From the NCBI RefSeq assembly GCF_039543665.1, contig NZ_BAABKE010000011.1, forward strand, positions 1 through 38,695: a stretch of 38,695 nucleotides of DNA, in the 5' to 3' direction. Source of the DNA: Wohlfahrtiimonas larvae. GTDB taxonomy: Bacteria; Pseudomonadota; Gammaproteobacteria; Cardiobacteriales; Wohlfahrtiimonadaceae. Position 1 is the first letter of the stretch. Each line of letters begins with the position of its first letter. A program made the position numbers and the translations under genes. Positions 1 to 7,217 of the stretch are shown in pieces. The notes under the pieces were generated by a model. That model ran no database searches. It was not told the origin of the DNA and saw only the letters and a program-made list of their open reading frames with translations.

Positions 1-199
1 CTGAATTAGTGTTGATCCCAACTGATTCCAATGCGGCACCAACAAATGCAGAACACCAAGGCACACGTTCATTTTTGATACCGCCCATTTTGAATATTTT
101 CCAATATTCAATAATTCGAGGATTACCCGCACCAATTCCAGTACGACGTACTCCAATTTCATTATTAGCCCAATTGAGCCATGGATAAGTTGCTGTCAT
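1..199 (-). CDS. TIGR02594-type phage endolysin, 5' part only
   Basis: The reading frame opens with ATG at 199, one base after the stop of the X gene, and runs off the left edge (66 codons visible). The translation starts MTATYPWLNWANNEIGVRRT and contains VPWCSAFVGAAL. The PWCSAFV segment holds the catalytic Cys of the NlpC/P60-like, CHAP-like fold typical of TIGR02594 proteins, used by many phages as peptidoglycan amidase or endopeptidase. In P2 a holin (Y) lies between X and the lysin (K). Here the lysin follows X directly, so a holin must be elsewhere or absent. The family call rests on this motif and on the NNxRIxEYW-like stretch before it; the remaining catalytic residues lie outside the window. 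Confidence 0.8.
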   Translation of the reverse strand, partial: MTATYPWLNWANNEIGVRRTGIGAGNPRIIEYWKIFKMGGIKNERVPWCSAFVGAALESVGINTNS

Positions 200-200
200 A

Positions 201-407
201 TCAATCCCATAAACTAATTGATTGCTTCATTGGCTCTTTATATTCAGGCACATAAACAATCGTGTGATTCGGTAAAATTGCAGGCAATGTTGCCAAATGT
301 CTGTTTTCTTTCATCATCACAACTTCATCGAATTGTGAAGTTGGAATGCTCGCAGCGTACAAAACTGCATCGATGGTTTGTTGGCCGTTGGCGATGATCT
401 TTCTCAT
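201..407 (-). CDS. X: phage tail protein X (P2 gpX-like)
   Basis: This 68-residue protein matches the length of P2 gpX (67). It has the compact LysM-like layout of that family: an N-terminal QQTIDAV segment, a central helix, then LPAILPNHTIVYVPE, typical of tail protein X and baseplate spike-hub associated proteins. It overlaps the end of L by four bases (ATGA), which suggests translational coupling, and is followed one base later by the endolysin start. It acts in tail assembly of a contractile phage. Its position right after L is the same as in P2. Confidence 0.85.
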   Translation of the reverse strand: MRKIIANGQQTIDAVLYAASIPTSQFDEVVMMKENRHLATLPAILPNHTIVYVPEYKEPMKQSISLWD

Positions 408-865
408 ACCAATTCCACAAAAATTGCTGATTCATTGAAAAATGTTTGGATCGCTGCATAGCTTTCTTTGCGTAATTCAGCAACTTTGGGAATACCTGTT
501 GCTGCACGATCTTCCCCAGCTTTACGAGTGAGATCAATGTCAAAAAATTCTTCTAACAACTGCGCTTTGGCTTCTGCATACACTGCTCTTTCAAAGTTAT
601 AAACATAACGGCTACGCCCTGCGATCTCTTTGCTTGGCACATCTTCCAAATGATCATATTCACTATGATTTTCTTCAAAAGAAGCCAATTCATAGATCGT
701 ACTATCTAGTGCAGACATCAATGCCATTTCAGCTTGTTCATTCTCAACAGAATCAAGTACACGCATTTTCTTGCGAAAATCATCAATATCAATACTTGGC
801 CAAAACCCTGATCTTGGTATTGTTAATGATTGATTACTGCTTGTTTTGCCGACAAATCCGCTCAT
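404..865 (-). CDS. L: head completion/stabilization protein (P2 gpL-like)
   Basis: The 153-residue protein has the gpL features: an early FWPSIDIDDFRKKMRVLD segment, a helical middle with YELASFE, and an ERAVYAEAKAQLLEEFFDIDLTRKAGE segment resembling P2 gpL (YERAVCAMATASLYERYRGVD). P2 gpL is 169 residues. gpL binds the filled head after DNA packaging and prepares it for tail joining. The ATG at 865 is preceded by AAGGATAAAC, a good Shine-Dalgarno. Between this gene and M lies a 98-bp gap with a long inverted repeat, whereas M and L are close together in P2. Confidence 0.85.
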   Translation of the reverse strand: MSGFVGKTSSNQSLTIPRSGFWPSIDIDDFRKKMRVLDSVENEQAEMALMSALDSTIYELASFEENHSEYDHLEDVPSKEIAGRSRYVYNFERAVYAEAKAQLLEEFFDIDLTRKAGEDRAATGIPKVAELRKESYAAIQTFFNESAIFVELV

Positions 866-883
866 GTTTATCCTTAAAAGTTC

Positions 884-945
884 GGGGGCTTATATTGATT
901 AATAGCGCGTGTCATATACATGATCAGCTTCTCAATACAGCCCCC
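884..945. repeat. 62-bp element with imperfect terminal inverted repeats between M and L
   Basis: GGGGGCTTATATTGA (884-898) is the imperfect inverse of TCAATACAGCCCCC (932-945): seven outer G/C-rich bases and an inner TATTGA match, separated by one bulge. The 33-bp loop contains TGATCA. The arms could fold into a hairpin in the late transcript, or mark a small miniature inverted-repeat insertion; no clear target-site duplication is visible. On the minus strand the gap also stays open in the M frame after the M stop for about 27 codons. Confidence 0.55.
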
Positions 946-963
946 TTGCCGTGGCAGGCTCTT

Positions 964-1629
964 TTAGCCATCCTCTGACTGTTCTTCAATTACTGGTTCT
1001 TCAACTTTCTTACGCAACTGATCTGCTTTCGTTTTCACACCAACTTCTTTATCTAATTCCAAAGCATTATCCCAATAATGCAATGCTTCTTTGGGATCAG
1101 ACTCCACAAGATGCTCACCAATTTTGCGATACAACTTCGCACGTAAATCATCTTTCACATCTTGTGCAATAAAGATCTTTTCAATGGATTTGAGCTGTTC
1201 AAAAGTTGCAATATCTGCCTGTTGATTGAATAAACGCAATAATGCACTTGCTGTTTTTTCTTCAAAAACAGGTGGCATTGGGTGATCACCACTTAACATG
1301 TAATCAGCAATTTGAATCGCATAATCCAAGTCACCTGCATCAATGGACCACACGGCCATTTCAGTTGTGATCTTGTCATAAGGCATTGCTTCATTTGCTA
1401 AAATACCATTGACCCAATCACGATAATGATCCAAACGTGACGCTTTAAACTCAGCTTTTGCAGACTTACTTTCTAAGCTATGTTGCTTTTGTAAATCTGC
1501 TCGAAAGTCATTGAGTAATGCTGTTAATACAGGATTATCAATTTCATGTGATGCTTGATCTTCTGCTTTAGCACCCAACTTTTGCGCAAGTTTTTCAGCT
1601 TTAATCTTTGCAAATACTGAACTCATCAT
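964..1629 (-). CDS. M: terminase small (endonuclease) subunit (P2 gpM-like)
   Basis: A 221-residue, highly helical protein (P2 gpM is 247). The centre, HYRDWVNGILANEAMPYDKI and VWSIDAGDLDYAIQIADYML, is characteristic of P2-family small terminases, and the C-terminal part carries LYRKIGEHLVESDPKEALHYW, a TPR-like helix pair. With gpP it cuts cos concatemers and starts packaging. The start overlaps the stop of N by one base (TAATG). Two ATGs in tandem (1629 and 1626) follow an AGGGG Shine-Dalgarno, and either could be used. Confidence 0.87.
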   Translation of the reverse strand: MMSSVFAKIKAEKLAQKLGAKAEDQASHEIDNPVLTALLNDFRADLQKQHSLESKSAKAEFKASRLDHYRDWVNGILANEAMPYDKITTEMAVWSIDAGDLDYAIQIADYMLSGDHPMPPVFEEKTASALLRLFNQQADIATFEQLKSIEKIFIAQDVKDDLRAKLYRKIGEHLVESDPKEALHYWDNALELDKEVGVKTKADQLRKKVEEPVIEEQSEDG

Positions 1630-2666
1630 TAATCCCCTGTTGAAGCATCTTCGATCACAATGTTTTCAACCAAAACAATGCCTTCGTAGTTTTTCACTGC
1701 GAAACATTCATTAGCTTGTGAGAACATCACATAACGATCCAATTCATCTTGCACTTTGTTAGATGAACGTTGTGATCCTTCTTGAATACGAATTGCCAAG
1801 TTTTTTGGCGCAGTGATCATCAATGTGCCACTTGGGAAAAATGCAGGTGTTGTTGCAGTTAAGCCATTAATTGTGTAATAAGCTTCTTGTGTGATTTCTT
1901 TGCCGATTTCTGTCACTGTTGATTTTTCAATCAACTTCATTTGACGATCAACCATCAAATCATTAGAAACATAGATTTTTAAGCCGCTACGGTATTGCTC
2001 AGGGATTAAGCTCACAGCATCTACAACTAATTGATCAATGCTTGTATGTTTTTGGCCTTTGCCAACTTTCACTTTGCCTGATCCTGCAACAGTTTCAGTC
2101 ATGTTGTGTTCAGGTGCATTATCACGCACACGTTGCAGCCAACCAATAGCAACATCTTGGCCCAATGGATAAGTTTTTTTATCACTTGTTTTTGAGTGTT
2201 TTACGCCATTAAAGCCAATGCGCATAATATCTAAACGCTTACTTTCTAAACGTAATTGACCCAATCGCACTTGGAATTGATCAGATTTGCGCGCTAATTT
2301 GTTCAATTCATCAAAAGTGACATAAGTGTCATGATTGATCTTCACTAATGTGTATTGCACAGCATCAGGGCCACCCAAATTGGATGGATCACGAGCTGTA
2401 CCGCCTTTTGTGTCTGTTGTACTTGAAACTAAACCTGGTTCAGCAAAGCCCAATTGTTCAATGATTTGATCTTCACAAGTATCAATATCAACTTCAGATA
2501 AAAAACCTGTTGGCGTTGATAGTCGTGCGGCCCACTCATACTGAACTTGTGGTGTGACTGCAAACTTCAAGCCTTTTTCAACTACTTCAGTTGAAACATT
2601 ATTGATTTCTGCTTGTCGATCAGCGTATGCATTTAAGCAATTAATGGTTTCTTGTTTTAAAGCCAT
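1629..2666 (-). CDS. N: major capsid protein precursor (P2 gpN-like)
   Basis: A 345-residue protein (P2 gpN is 357) with family landmarks: LNAYADRQAEINNV at the start, GFLSEVDIDTCEDQIIEQLG, PSNLGGPDAVQYTLVKINHDTY, IMRIGFNGVKHSKTSD, GLKIYVSNDLMVDRQM and a C-terminal NYEGIVLVENI. gpN forms the HK97-fold shell and is trimmed at its N-terminus by gpO. The ATG at 2666 follows AAGGAAATACACA. It lies 11 bp downstream of O in the same late operon. Confidence 0.93.
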   Translation of the reverse strand: MALKQETINCLNAYADRQAEINNVSTEVVEKGLKFAVTPQVQYEWAARLSTPTGFLSEVDIDTCEDQIIEQLGFAEPGLVSSTTDTKGGTARDPSNLGGPDAVQYTLVKINHDTYVTFDELNKLARKSDQFQVRLGQLRLESKRLDIMRIGFNGVKHSKTSDKKTYPLGQDVAIGWLQRVRDNAPEHNMTETVAGSGKVKVGKGQKHTSIDQLVVDAVSLIPEQYRSGLKIYVSNDLMVDRQMKLIEKSTVTEIGKEITQEAYYTINGLTATTPAFFPSGTLMITAPKNLAIRIQEGSQRSSNKVQDELDRYVMFSQANECFAVKNYEGIVLVENIVIEDASTGD

Positions 2667-2677
2667 TGTGTATTTCC

Positions 2678-3508
2678 TTAATAATTGATTAATTCAGTGG
2701 TTGTGCCGCTGCCATCGACAAATTTTTGTTGTTGTTTTTCTTTTGGCTCTTCTTTCAAAACATTGAATTCAGCTTGAAGAGCACTGAATGCATCTTTTTG
2801 TGATTTAAGTTCAGCTTTCAATGACGCAATCACTTCATCTTGCTTTTCAGCAAATTGAGTGAGCACATTTTCTAAATCAGAAACATTAAAATCAGATTGT
2901 TTTGGCTGAACAGGTTTTGGCGGTTCTACTTGCTCTTTATGTGCAGCAAAGAAACCTGCAAACATGTTTTTGAAGAAGCCTTTTTGATCAGGTGCATCAA
3001 AAGTTTGAGCATTTTTTTCTTCAGCGAACTCCAAAGCATCAAATTCAACAACATCACTAAAAATACTGTCTGTATTTTGACGTGCATAAATATTGAATTG
3101 CATCGCTTGTGTTCCCAAAGATGCGGGTGAATCCGTTGCACCTAAACCACGTAAATATGCTTTGCCTGTTTGTGCAAAATTGGGTGTAATTTCAATGGAA
3201 AAACCTTTCTTTTGGTTCTTTGCATTCATGTTTTGTAAATCAGTACCCACTTCCATTTCTGCATACAATGCACGCTGTTTTTGGCCGTTAATTTCATGAT
3301 CACGCGCTTCTAGTGCTAAAACCTCACCTTTTGAACCGAAATCACTATCAGGATGAATGCCTCGAATGTGTTCAATCCAAATATTTGCTGTGTAAACTTC
3401 AGGATTATATGAAGCTGCCATTTCATCAATTTGCTGTGCAGTGATCTGACGGCCATCAATTGTTGGCCCACTTACTGCAATGCGTGTAAATTTTGTTTTT
3501 TTATTCAT
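2678..3508 (-). CDS. O: capsid scaffolding protein and serine protease (P2 gpO-like)
   Basis: A 276-residue protein with an N-terminal protease domain (about 1-150) and a C-terminal helical scaffolding region. Predicted catalytic residues Asp18 (TIDGR), His47 (WIEHIRG) and Ser104 (KGFSIEITPNF) sit where P2 gpO has its Asp-His-Ser triad. The segment LRGLGATDSPASLGTQAMQF is a strong family signature. Residues about 205-265 are rich in Gln, Lys and Glu and probably coiled coil, as expected for a scaffold. It directs procapsid assembly, cleaves gpN, then itself. It is divergent from the terminase gene P. Confidence 0.92.
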   Translation of the reverse strand: MNKKTKFTRIAVSGPTIDGRQITAQQIDEMAASYNPEVYTANIWIEHIRGIHPDSDFGSKGEVLALEARDHEINGQKQRALYAEMEVGTDLQNMNAKNQKKGFSIEITPNFAQTGKAYLRGLGATDSPASLGTQAMQFNIYARQNTDSIFSDVVEFDALEFAEEKNAQTFDAPDQKGFFKNMFAGFFAAHKEQVEPPKPVQPKQSDFNVSDLENVLTQFAEKQDEVIASLKAELKSQKDAFSALQAEFNVLKEEPKEKQQQKFVDGSGTTTELINY

Positions 3509-3606
3509 GAATAGAATCCTATTTCGTGAAAAATACGTTTTTTATGCGTTTCCGTAAAAGAGGATTCAATTTTTACTTTTCTGCAAATAAATTTCATTCG
3601 ATCTTG

Positions 3607-3629
3607 GCTTGCTTAAGCGTTAAGCAAGC
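3607..3629. promoter_or_regulatory. perfect 10-3-10 inverted repeat in the divergent O/P region
   Basis: GCTTGCTTAA, a GCG spacer and TTAAGCAAGC form a perfect 10-bp inverted repeat centred at 3618. It lies between the divergently transcribed capsid (O) and terminase (P) genes, where late promoters are expected. No T-tract follows on either strand, so a terminator is unlikely. An operator for a dimeric regulator or an RNA hairpin are the main options. The whole 3509-3673 gap contains one ACA only and no TGT-N12-ACA, the spacing used by P2 Ogr and P4 Delta. Confidence 0.6.
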
Positions 3630-3645
3630 TGATTTGAGATTATTT

Positions 3646-3666
3646 TTATCTGTGAAGCACAGATAA
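3646..3666. promoter_or_regulatory. perfect 9-3-9 inverted repeat just upstream of terminase P
   Basis: TTATCTGTG, AAG and CACAGATAA form a perfect 9-bp inverted repeat ending 7 bp before the P start codon. No Shine-Dalgarno is visible in front of that start. The repeat may therefore be an operator or a 5'-UTR hairpin affecting terminase translation. Its centre is 38 bp from that of the first repeat. It has the same architecture (3-bp spacer) but a different sequence. Confidence 0.6.
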
Positions 3667-3673
3667 TGAACGC

Positions 3674-5416
3674 ATGAATAATGAACCGCTCATCACCCCA
3701 CAGAACACTGAACCACGAGAAATTTCAAGGCTGTATTATTTCTCGGGCCTTCGCATATCTGAAATATCTAAAATCGTTGGTACGCCTGAAAGCACGCTAT
3801 ATGATTGGCGTAAACAAGATAAATGGGATGAAGCTGACTTCTTCACTAAATGCCAAGATGCATTCCAATTGAAGTATTTGCGTTTATTAATGAAAAATAG
3901 CAAAACAGAAAATGAAATGCGTGAGTTCAAAGAATTGGGCGTACAAATGAAGAACATTTACTCACCCAAGCCTGATCGCAAAAAACGTGGCGCACAGATT
4001 AACTCTGATCAATTCGATTGGGAGAAATTCACAAAACAGATCAATGAAGGTTTAAACGATCTCTATCCGTTTCAGCGTGCTTTGTTTTATGACATTGAAA
4101 AATATCAAAAACATAAAAAAAGCTCTGCTGAATTTATGGTGGGTAAAGGCCGACAAATTGGTTGGACCTATTTCTTATCGTATTTAACACTGCATCGATT
4201 AGTGAATTTAAAACACAATCAGATTTATATTTCAGCAAGTAAAAATCAGGCATTTCAAGCAAAACGCTATATGTTGGCCCACGTTAAAAATTTAACAGGC
4301 ATTGATTTATCAGGCGGTGATGCTGTTAAGTTTAAAGAGGATTTACAGTTTTATTTTTTGGGTGCAAACCCAAATACGGCACAGGGCTACACTGGCGATG
4401 TAACATTGGATGAAATATTTTGGATGCAACGCTTTGAAGAAATTCAAACGGTTGTATCAGCTTGTGCAACACATAAAGATTTCATCATCAATTATTTATC
4501 AACAGCATCAAGCAAATCACACCCTGCTTATAAATTGTGGGCTGCAACAGAATGGCACAAAAAGAAGAGCAATAAAAAGTTTGGTGTAGAGCATAAAGAC
4601 TTAAAAGATGGCCGTTTATGTGAAGATGGTAAATTCCGCAAAATCATCACAGTACATGATGCGATTGCAGGCGGTTTTGACAGAGTTGATTTAGATAAAT
4701 TGCGCTTACGATATGACGATGAACAATTTGCAAGATTATTTGAGTTTCAATTCTTTGATGATTTGTCATCCGCTTTTAATTTTAATGATTTGCAAGCATG
4801 CATGGTGGATTCATGGGAAAAATGGACGGACTTTAAACCAATTGAATACCCACATAAACCTTTTGGCCGTAAAAAAGTTGCGGTGGGATATGATCCTGCA
4901 CGAAGTAATGATGGTGCTGCGTGTGTTGTGGTTGCCTTGCCAGATGGCACACATAAGAAACGACGCATTTTAGAAAAGCATTTTTGGAGCGATGTGAGTT
5001 TTGAAGCCCAAGAAAACCATATCAGAGATATTTGTGAGCGTTATAACGTCGTGCATTTGGGCATTGATTGCAGAAACATGGGGCTTGCTGTTGCTGAACG
5101 TGTAGAAAAATTCTATCCAAATTTAACAAGATATATGAGTGATTTGCAGTTAAAAACACTGTTTGTACTGCAAGCAAAAGCATTATTTAGAGATCGATTG
5201 GTTGAGTACGATTCTGGATGGAGTGATTTATTAGGCTCATTCATGAACATCAAAAATGCAATGAGTAAATCTAACCGATTTGCCACATTTGAATCAGTAA
5301 GAGATCAAGAACATGGGCACGCTGACTTAGCAAATGCAACGATGTACGCATTTGGTTATGAGGGTTTTGATGGCGTGATTGCGGGTGAAGAAGATGATGA
5401 AATTTACGAGATATAA
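3674..5416 (+). CDS. P: terminase large subunit, ATPase/nuclease (P2 gpP-like)
   Basis: A 580-residue protein (P2 gpP is 590). The N-terminus carries a helix-turn-helix (LRISEISKIVGTPESTLYDW, about 24-43). The ATPase part has FMVGKGRQIGWTYFLSY as the atypical Walker A seen in this family, and GDVTLDEIFWM as Walker B with catalytic Glu. The C-terminal nuclease domain starts with VGYDPARSNDGAACVVV, whose Asp is a metal ligand in RNase-H-like terminase nucleases; later GIDCRNMGLAVAE and DLANATMYAFGYEGF complete the fold. With gpM it packages DNA from cos. No Shine-Dalgarno is seen at 3674, which directly follows a perfect inverted repeat. Confidence 0.93.
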   Translation: MNNEPLITPQNTEPREISRLYYFSGLRISEISKIVGTPESTLYDWRKQDKWDEADFFTKCQDAFQLKYLRLLMKNSKTENEMREFKELGVQMKNIYSPKPDRKKRGAQINSDQFDWEKFTKQINEGLNDLYPFQRALFYDIEKYQKHKKSSAEFMVGKGRQIGWTYFLSYLTLHRLVNLKHNQIYISASKNQAFQAKRYMLAHVKNLTGIDLSGGDAVKFKEDLQFYFLGANPNTAQGYTGDVTLDEIFWMQRFEEIQTVVSACATHKDFIINYLSTASSKSHPAYKLWAATEWHKKKSNKKFGVEHKDLKDGRLCEDGKFRKIITVHDAIAGGFDRVDLDKLRLRYDDEQFARLFEFQFFDDLSSAFNFNDLQACMVDSWEKWTDFKPIEYPHKPFGRKKVAVGYDPARSNDGAACVVVALPDGTHKKRRILEKHFWSDVSFEAQENHIRDICERYNVVHLGIDCRNMGLAVAERVEKFYPNLTRYMSDLQLKTLFVLQAKALFRDRLVEYDSGWSDLLGSFMNIKNAMSKSNRFATFESVRDQEHGHADLANATMYAFGYEGFDGVIAGEEDDEIYEI

Positions 5417-5418
5417 TT

Positions 5419-6411
5419 ATGAGCAAGAAAAAAACTAAAGAAGTAGTGAACAATGATGATGTAACTGTTGATAATTTCACAATGGATTCATCTTATGAAG
5501 TGATCAATCCTGATAGTTTATTAGATATGTTGTCATGTACGTTAGATGGTGAATATTATGTGCCGCCAATCAGCCCCAATCGTTTAACGAAAATCAAAGG
5601 CATGGCTGCTTATCATGAAAGTGCATTAGATTTTAAGAAAAATGCAATGCTTTCAATCTTCCAATCCACACAATTATTAAAATATTCTGATTTTGAAGGG
5701 TTTATTTATGATTATCATATGTTTGGTAATGCATATTTAGAACCAATTTATTCACGCATGAACACTGTCATTGGCTATCGTCATGTGATGTCTAAATATA
5801 CAAGAATCAAAAAAGATGGATCATATTGGTTCTTACGGAATTTTAACAATCATATTGAATTAAAAAATGTATTGCACTTCAAAGCATACGATCCCAATCA
5901 AAACATTTATGGTATGCCCACATATATGAGTGCATTACTCAGTGTGTTGTTGAATCGTGAAGCCACATTATTCAGATACAAATATTATAAGAATGGTTCA
6001 CATGCAGGGTTTATTTTGGCCATCAATGGTGAAGTTAAAAAAACGAATATGGAAAAGATTGCTGATAATCTCAAGAAAACAAAAAATGATGGCAACTTTA
6101 GAAATCTGTTAGTTCACTTGCCCAAAGGTGACAAAGATTCAGTGCAGTTGATCCCAATTTCACAGATTGCAACAAAAGATGAATTCGTAAATATCAAAGA
6201 TGTATCGCGTGATGATATTTTAGCAGTGCATCGTGTACCGCTTGCTTTGATGAGTATCCAAGCATCCAATGCTGGTGGATTTGGTGATTTAAGCAAGATC
6301 GCAAAAGTTTATCACATGATTGAGATGCTACCTGTTATCAATAAATTGAAAGATGCAAACAAAGAAACAGGCCAAAAGATATTTGATTTCTCAGACTTTA
6401 AACTTCAATAG
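5419..6411 (+). CDS. Q: portal protein (P2 gpQ-like)
   Basis: A 330-residue protein (P2 gpQ is 344) that starts two bases after the P stop. Signatures include YYVPPISPNRLTKIKGMAAY, SDFEGFIYDYHMFGNAYLEP, VLHFKAYDPNQNIYGMPTYM, NREATLFRYKYYKNGSHAGF and DDILAVHRVPLALMSIQ. These are hallmarks of PBSX/P2-type phage portal proteins, which form the dodecameric vertex ring through which DNA enters. It is the last gene of the plus-strand pair. The stop is followed by the gene-free cos region, as in P2. Confidence 0.93.
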   Translation: MSKKKTKEVVNNDDVTVDNFTMDSSYEVINPDSLLDMLSCTLDGEYYVPPISPNRLTKIKGMAAYHESALDFKKNAMLSIFQSTQLLKYSDFEGFIYDYHMFGNAYLEPIYSRMNTVIGYRHVMSKYTRIKKDGSYWFLRNFNNHIELKNVLHFKAYDPNQNIYGMPTYMSALLSVLLNREATLFRYKYYKNGSHAGFILAINGEVKKTNMEKIADNLKKTKNDGNFRNLLVHLPKGDKDSVQLIPISQIATKDEFVNIKDVSRDDILAVHRVPLALMSIQASNAGGFGDLSKIAKVYHMIEMLPVINKLKDANKETGQKIFDFSDFKLQ

Positions 6412-6435
6412 CTTACGGTGGGTATGTTAAAAAGA

Positions 6436-6718
6436 AGTAACATTAGTAATGTGATTTCTAAAGCATAGTCAAAAGCATTGGTATATCTATCATAGAGAAA
6501 AATATCAAAAAGTAATATTTTAGTAATTTGAAGTAACATTTTATTACTCTTTTTAATAACTGCATGAATTTTATATGTTTTTTATGATTTAAAAATTGCT
6601 TAAAAAATGTAATATTGATTACTAAAATATTACTTAAATGTTACTTTTTATAATCTGAAATACTTATTTATATTCAATACCTTACAGAGTATTTATAGAA
6701 AATGTTACTTAAATTACT
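6436..6718. repeat. iteron-like array of AGTAAYATT in both orientations
   Basis: Full 9-mers AGTAACATT or AGTAATATT occur at 6436, 6511 and 6532. The reverse complements AATATTACT or AATGTTACT occur at 6626, 6637 and 6701. Core hexamers AGTAAT or ATTACT occur at 6445, 6522, 6543, 6618 and 6713, and GTAATATT at 6609. Within clusters copies are 9-11 bp apart, about one helical turn. The left two clusters point forward and the right two reversed, with the switch between about 6543 and 6626. This looks like a cooperative protein-binding array (replication initiator, partition-like or phage regulator). It lies between Q and cos, where no gene is found. Confidence 0.6.
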
Positions 6719-6741
6719 CTTTTTTTAAATACCCCACAAGT

Positions 6742-6775
6742 TGTTAAAATTCTATAACGCGTTAAGATTTTAACA
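6742..6775. repeat. 34-bp near-palindrome with perfect 9-bp arms
   Basis: TGTTAAAAT (6742-6750) and ATTTTAACA (6767-6775) are perfect inverse arms. Between them is a self-complementary AACGCGTT (6756-6763). No T-run follows it, so it does not look like a terminator. It follows the AGTAAYATT array and precedes the cos region, and may be a binding site for a dimeric phage protein. It does not resemble a dif site. Confidence 0.5.
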
Positions 6776-6853
6776 TTAAAAAAGTCATTGCAGTATTTCG
6801 TAAATAATCGTATCTTTGATTTAGAGCAGTGATTCATCATACATCTAGCATTT

Positions 6854-6902
6854 ATGCCTGCCAACGCAAAGTTTGGCACTATAATCGGCATGTTTTCCCC
6901 GC
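6854..6902. other. candidate cos region (hairpin plus P2/186-like cos core)
   Basis: On the minus strand 6891-6902 reads GCGGGGAAAACA. From memory, the P2 and 186 cohesive ends are GGCGAGGCGGGGAAAGCAC and GGCGTGGCGGGGAAAGCAT, so the last 12-13 bases match with one difference, while the GGCGAG/GGCGTG half is replaced by an A/T run. Beside it lie nested inverted repeats: ATGCC/GGCAT (6854-6858, 6887-6891) enclosing TGCCAA/TTGGCA (6859-6864, 6873-6878). These could be terminase recognition elements. The place, downstream of Q, is where P2 has cos. GGCGAGG does appear on plus at 6937-6943 but in the wrong arrangement. Confidence 0.5.
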
Positions 6903-6980
6903 AAAAAATAACGTTTTTCTACACAAAGCGCGCCGTGGCGAGGTATTTTTTCTGAAGCATTTATATTTGAAATAATATTT

Positions 6981-6996
6981 TTCAGATTCATCTGAA
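6981..6996. repeat. 16-bp palindrome in the cos-to-tRNA gap
   Basis: TTCAGAT and ATCTGAA flank a TC spacer, giving a perfect 7-bp inverted repeat. It does not fit a LexA box. It lies in the gene-free stretch 6412-7232, which otherwise shows only A/T-rich DNA, the cos-like region and the GTGATC repeats. Its function is unknown. Confidence 0.35.
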
Positions 6997-7142
6997 TTTA
7001 TGCTGAATGATTTGGCCAATTACCCTGCCATTTTGTTTCTATTTACGTACGTTTCATTTAAATAAAATTTAATCATTGTTTAATTATAAGTATTCAAAAA
7101 GTTTCTAAGTAAATATTACATTAGCTGTGTTCAAGTCCGTTT

Positions 7143-7177
7143 TAGTGATCTCATGGTGATCAAAATAGTGATCAAAA
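7143..7177. repeat. three GTGATC direct repeats beside the presumed attachment site
   Basis: GTGATC occurs at 7145, 7156 and 7168 (spacing 11 and 12 bp). The last two copies extend to TGATCAAAA, and the first and third are preceded by TA. Short direct repeats at helical spacing next to a tRNA 3' end are what arm-type integrase binding sites look like, but no integrase gene is here to support that. They may equally be remnants of older integrations. Confidence 0.4.
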
Positions 7178-7190
7178 CAAATCTCAGATA

Positions 7191-7217
7191 GCAAAAAACC
7201 CTGTGTTTAACAGGGTT
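7191..7217 (-). terminator. Rho-independent terminator after tRNA-Leu
   Basis: AACCCTGT (7197-7204) and ACAGGGTT (7210-7217) form a perfect 8-bp stem with a 5-base loop. Read on the minus strand it is followed by TTTTTTGC. It lies 16 bp beyond the CCA end of the tRNA and fits as its transcription stop. Whether it belongs to the host or was brought by the prophage depends on the exact att core. Confidence 0.8.

Noticed and set aside
6928..6956. CGCCGTGGCG hairpin with following T-run as a terminator
   Set aside because: The stem is only four base pairs with a two-base loop, and the T-run starts several bases later. Too weak.
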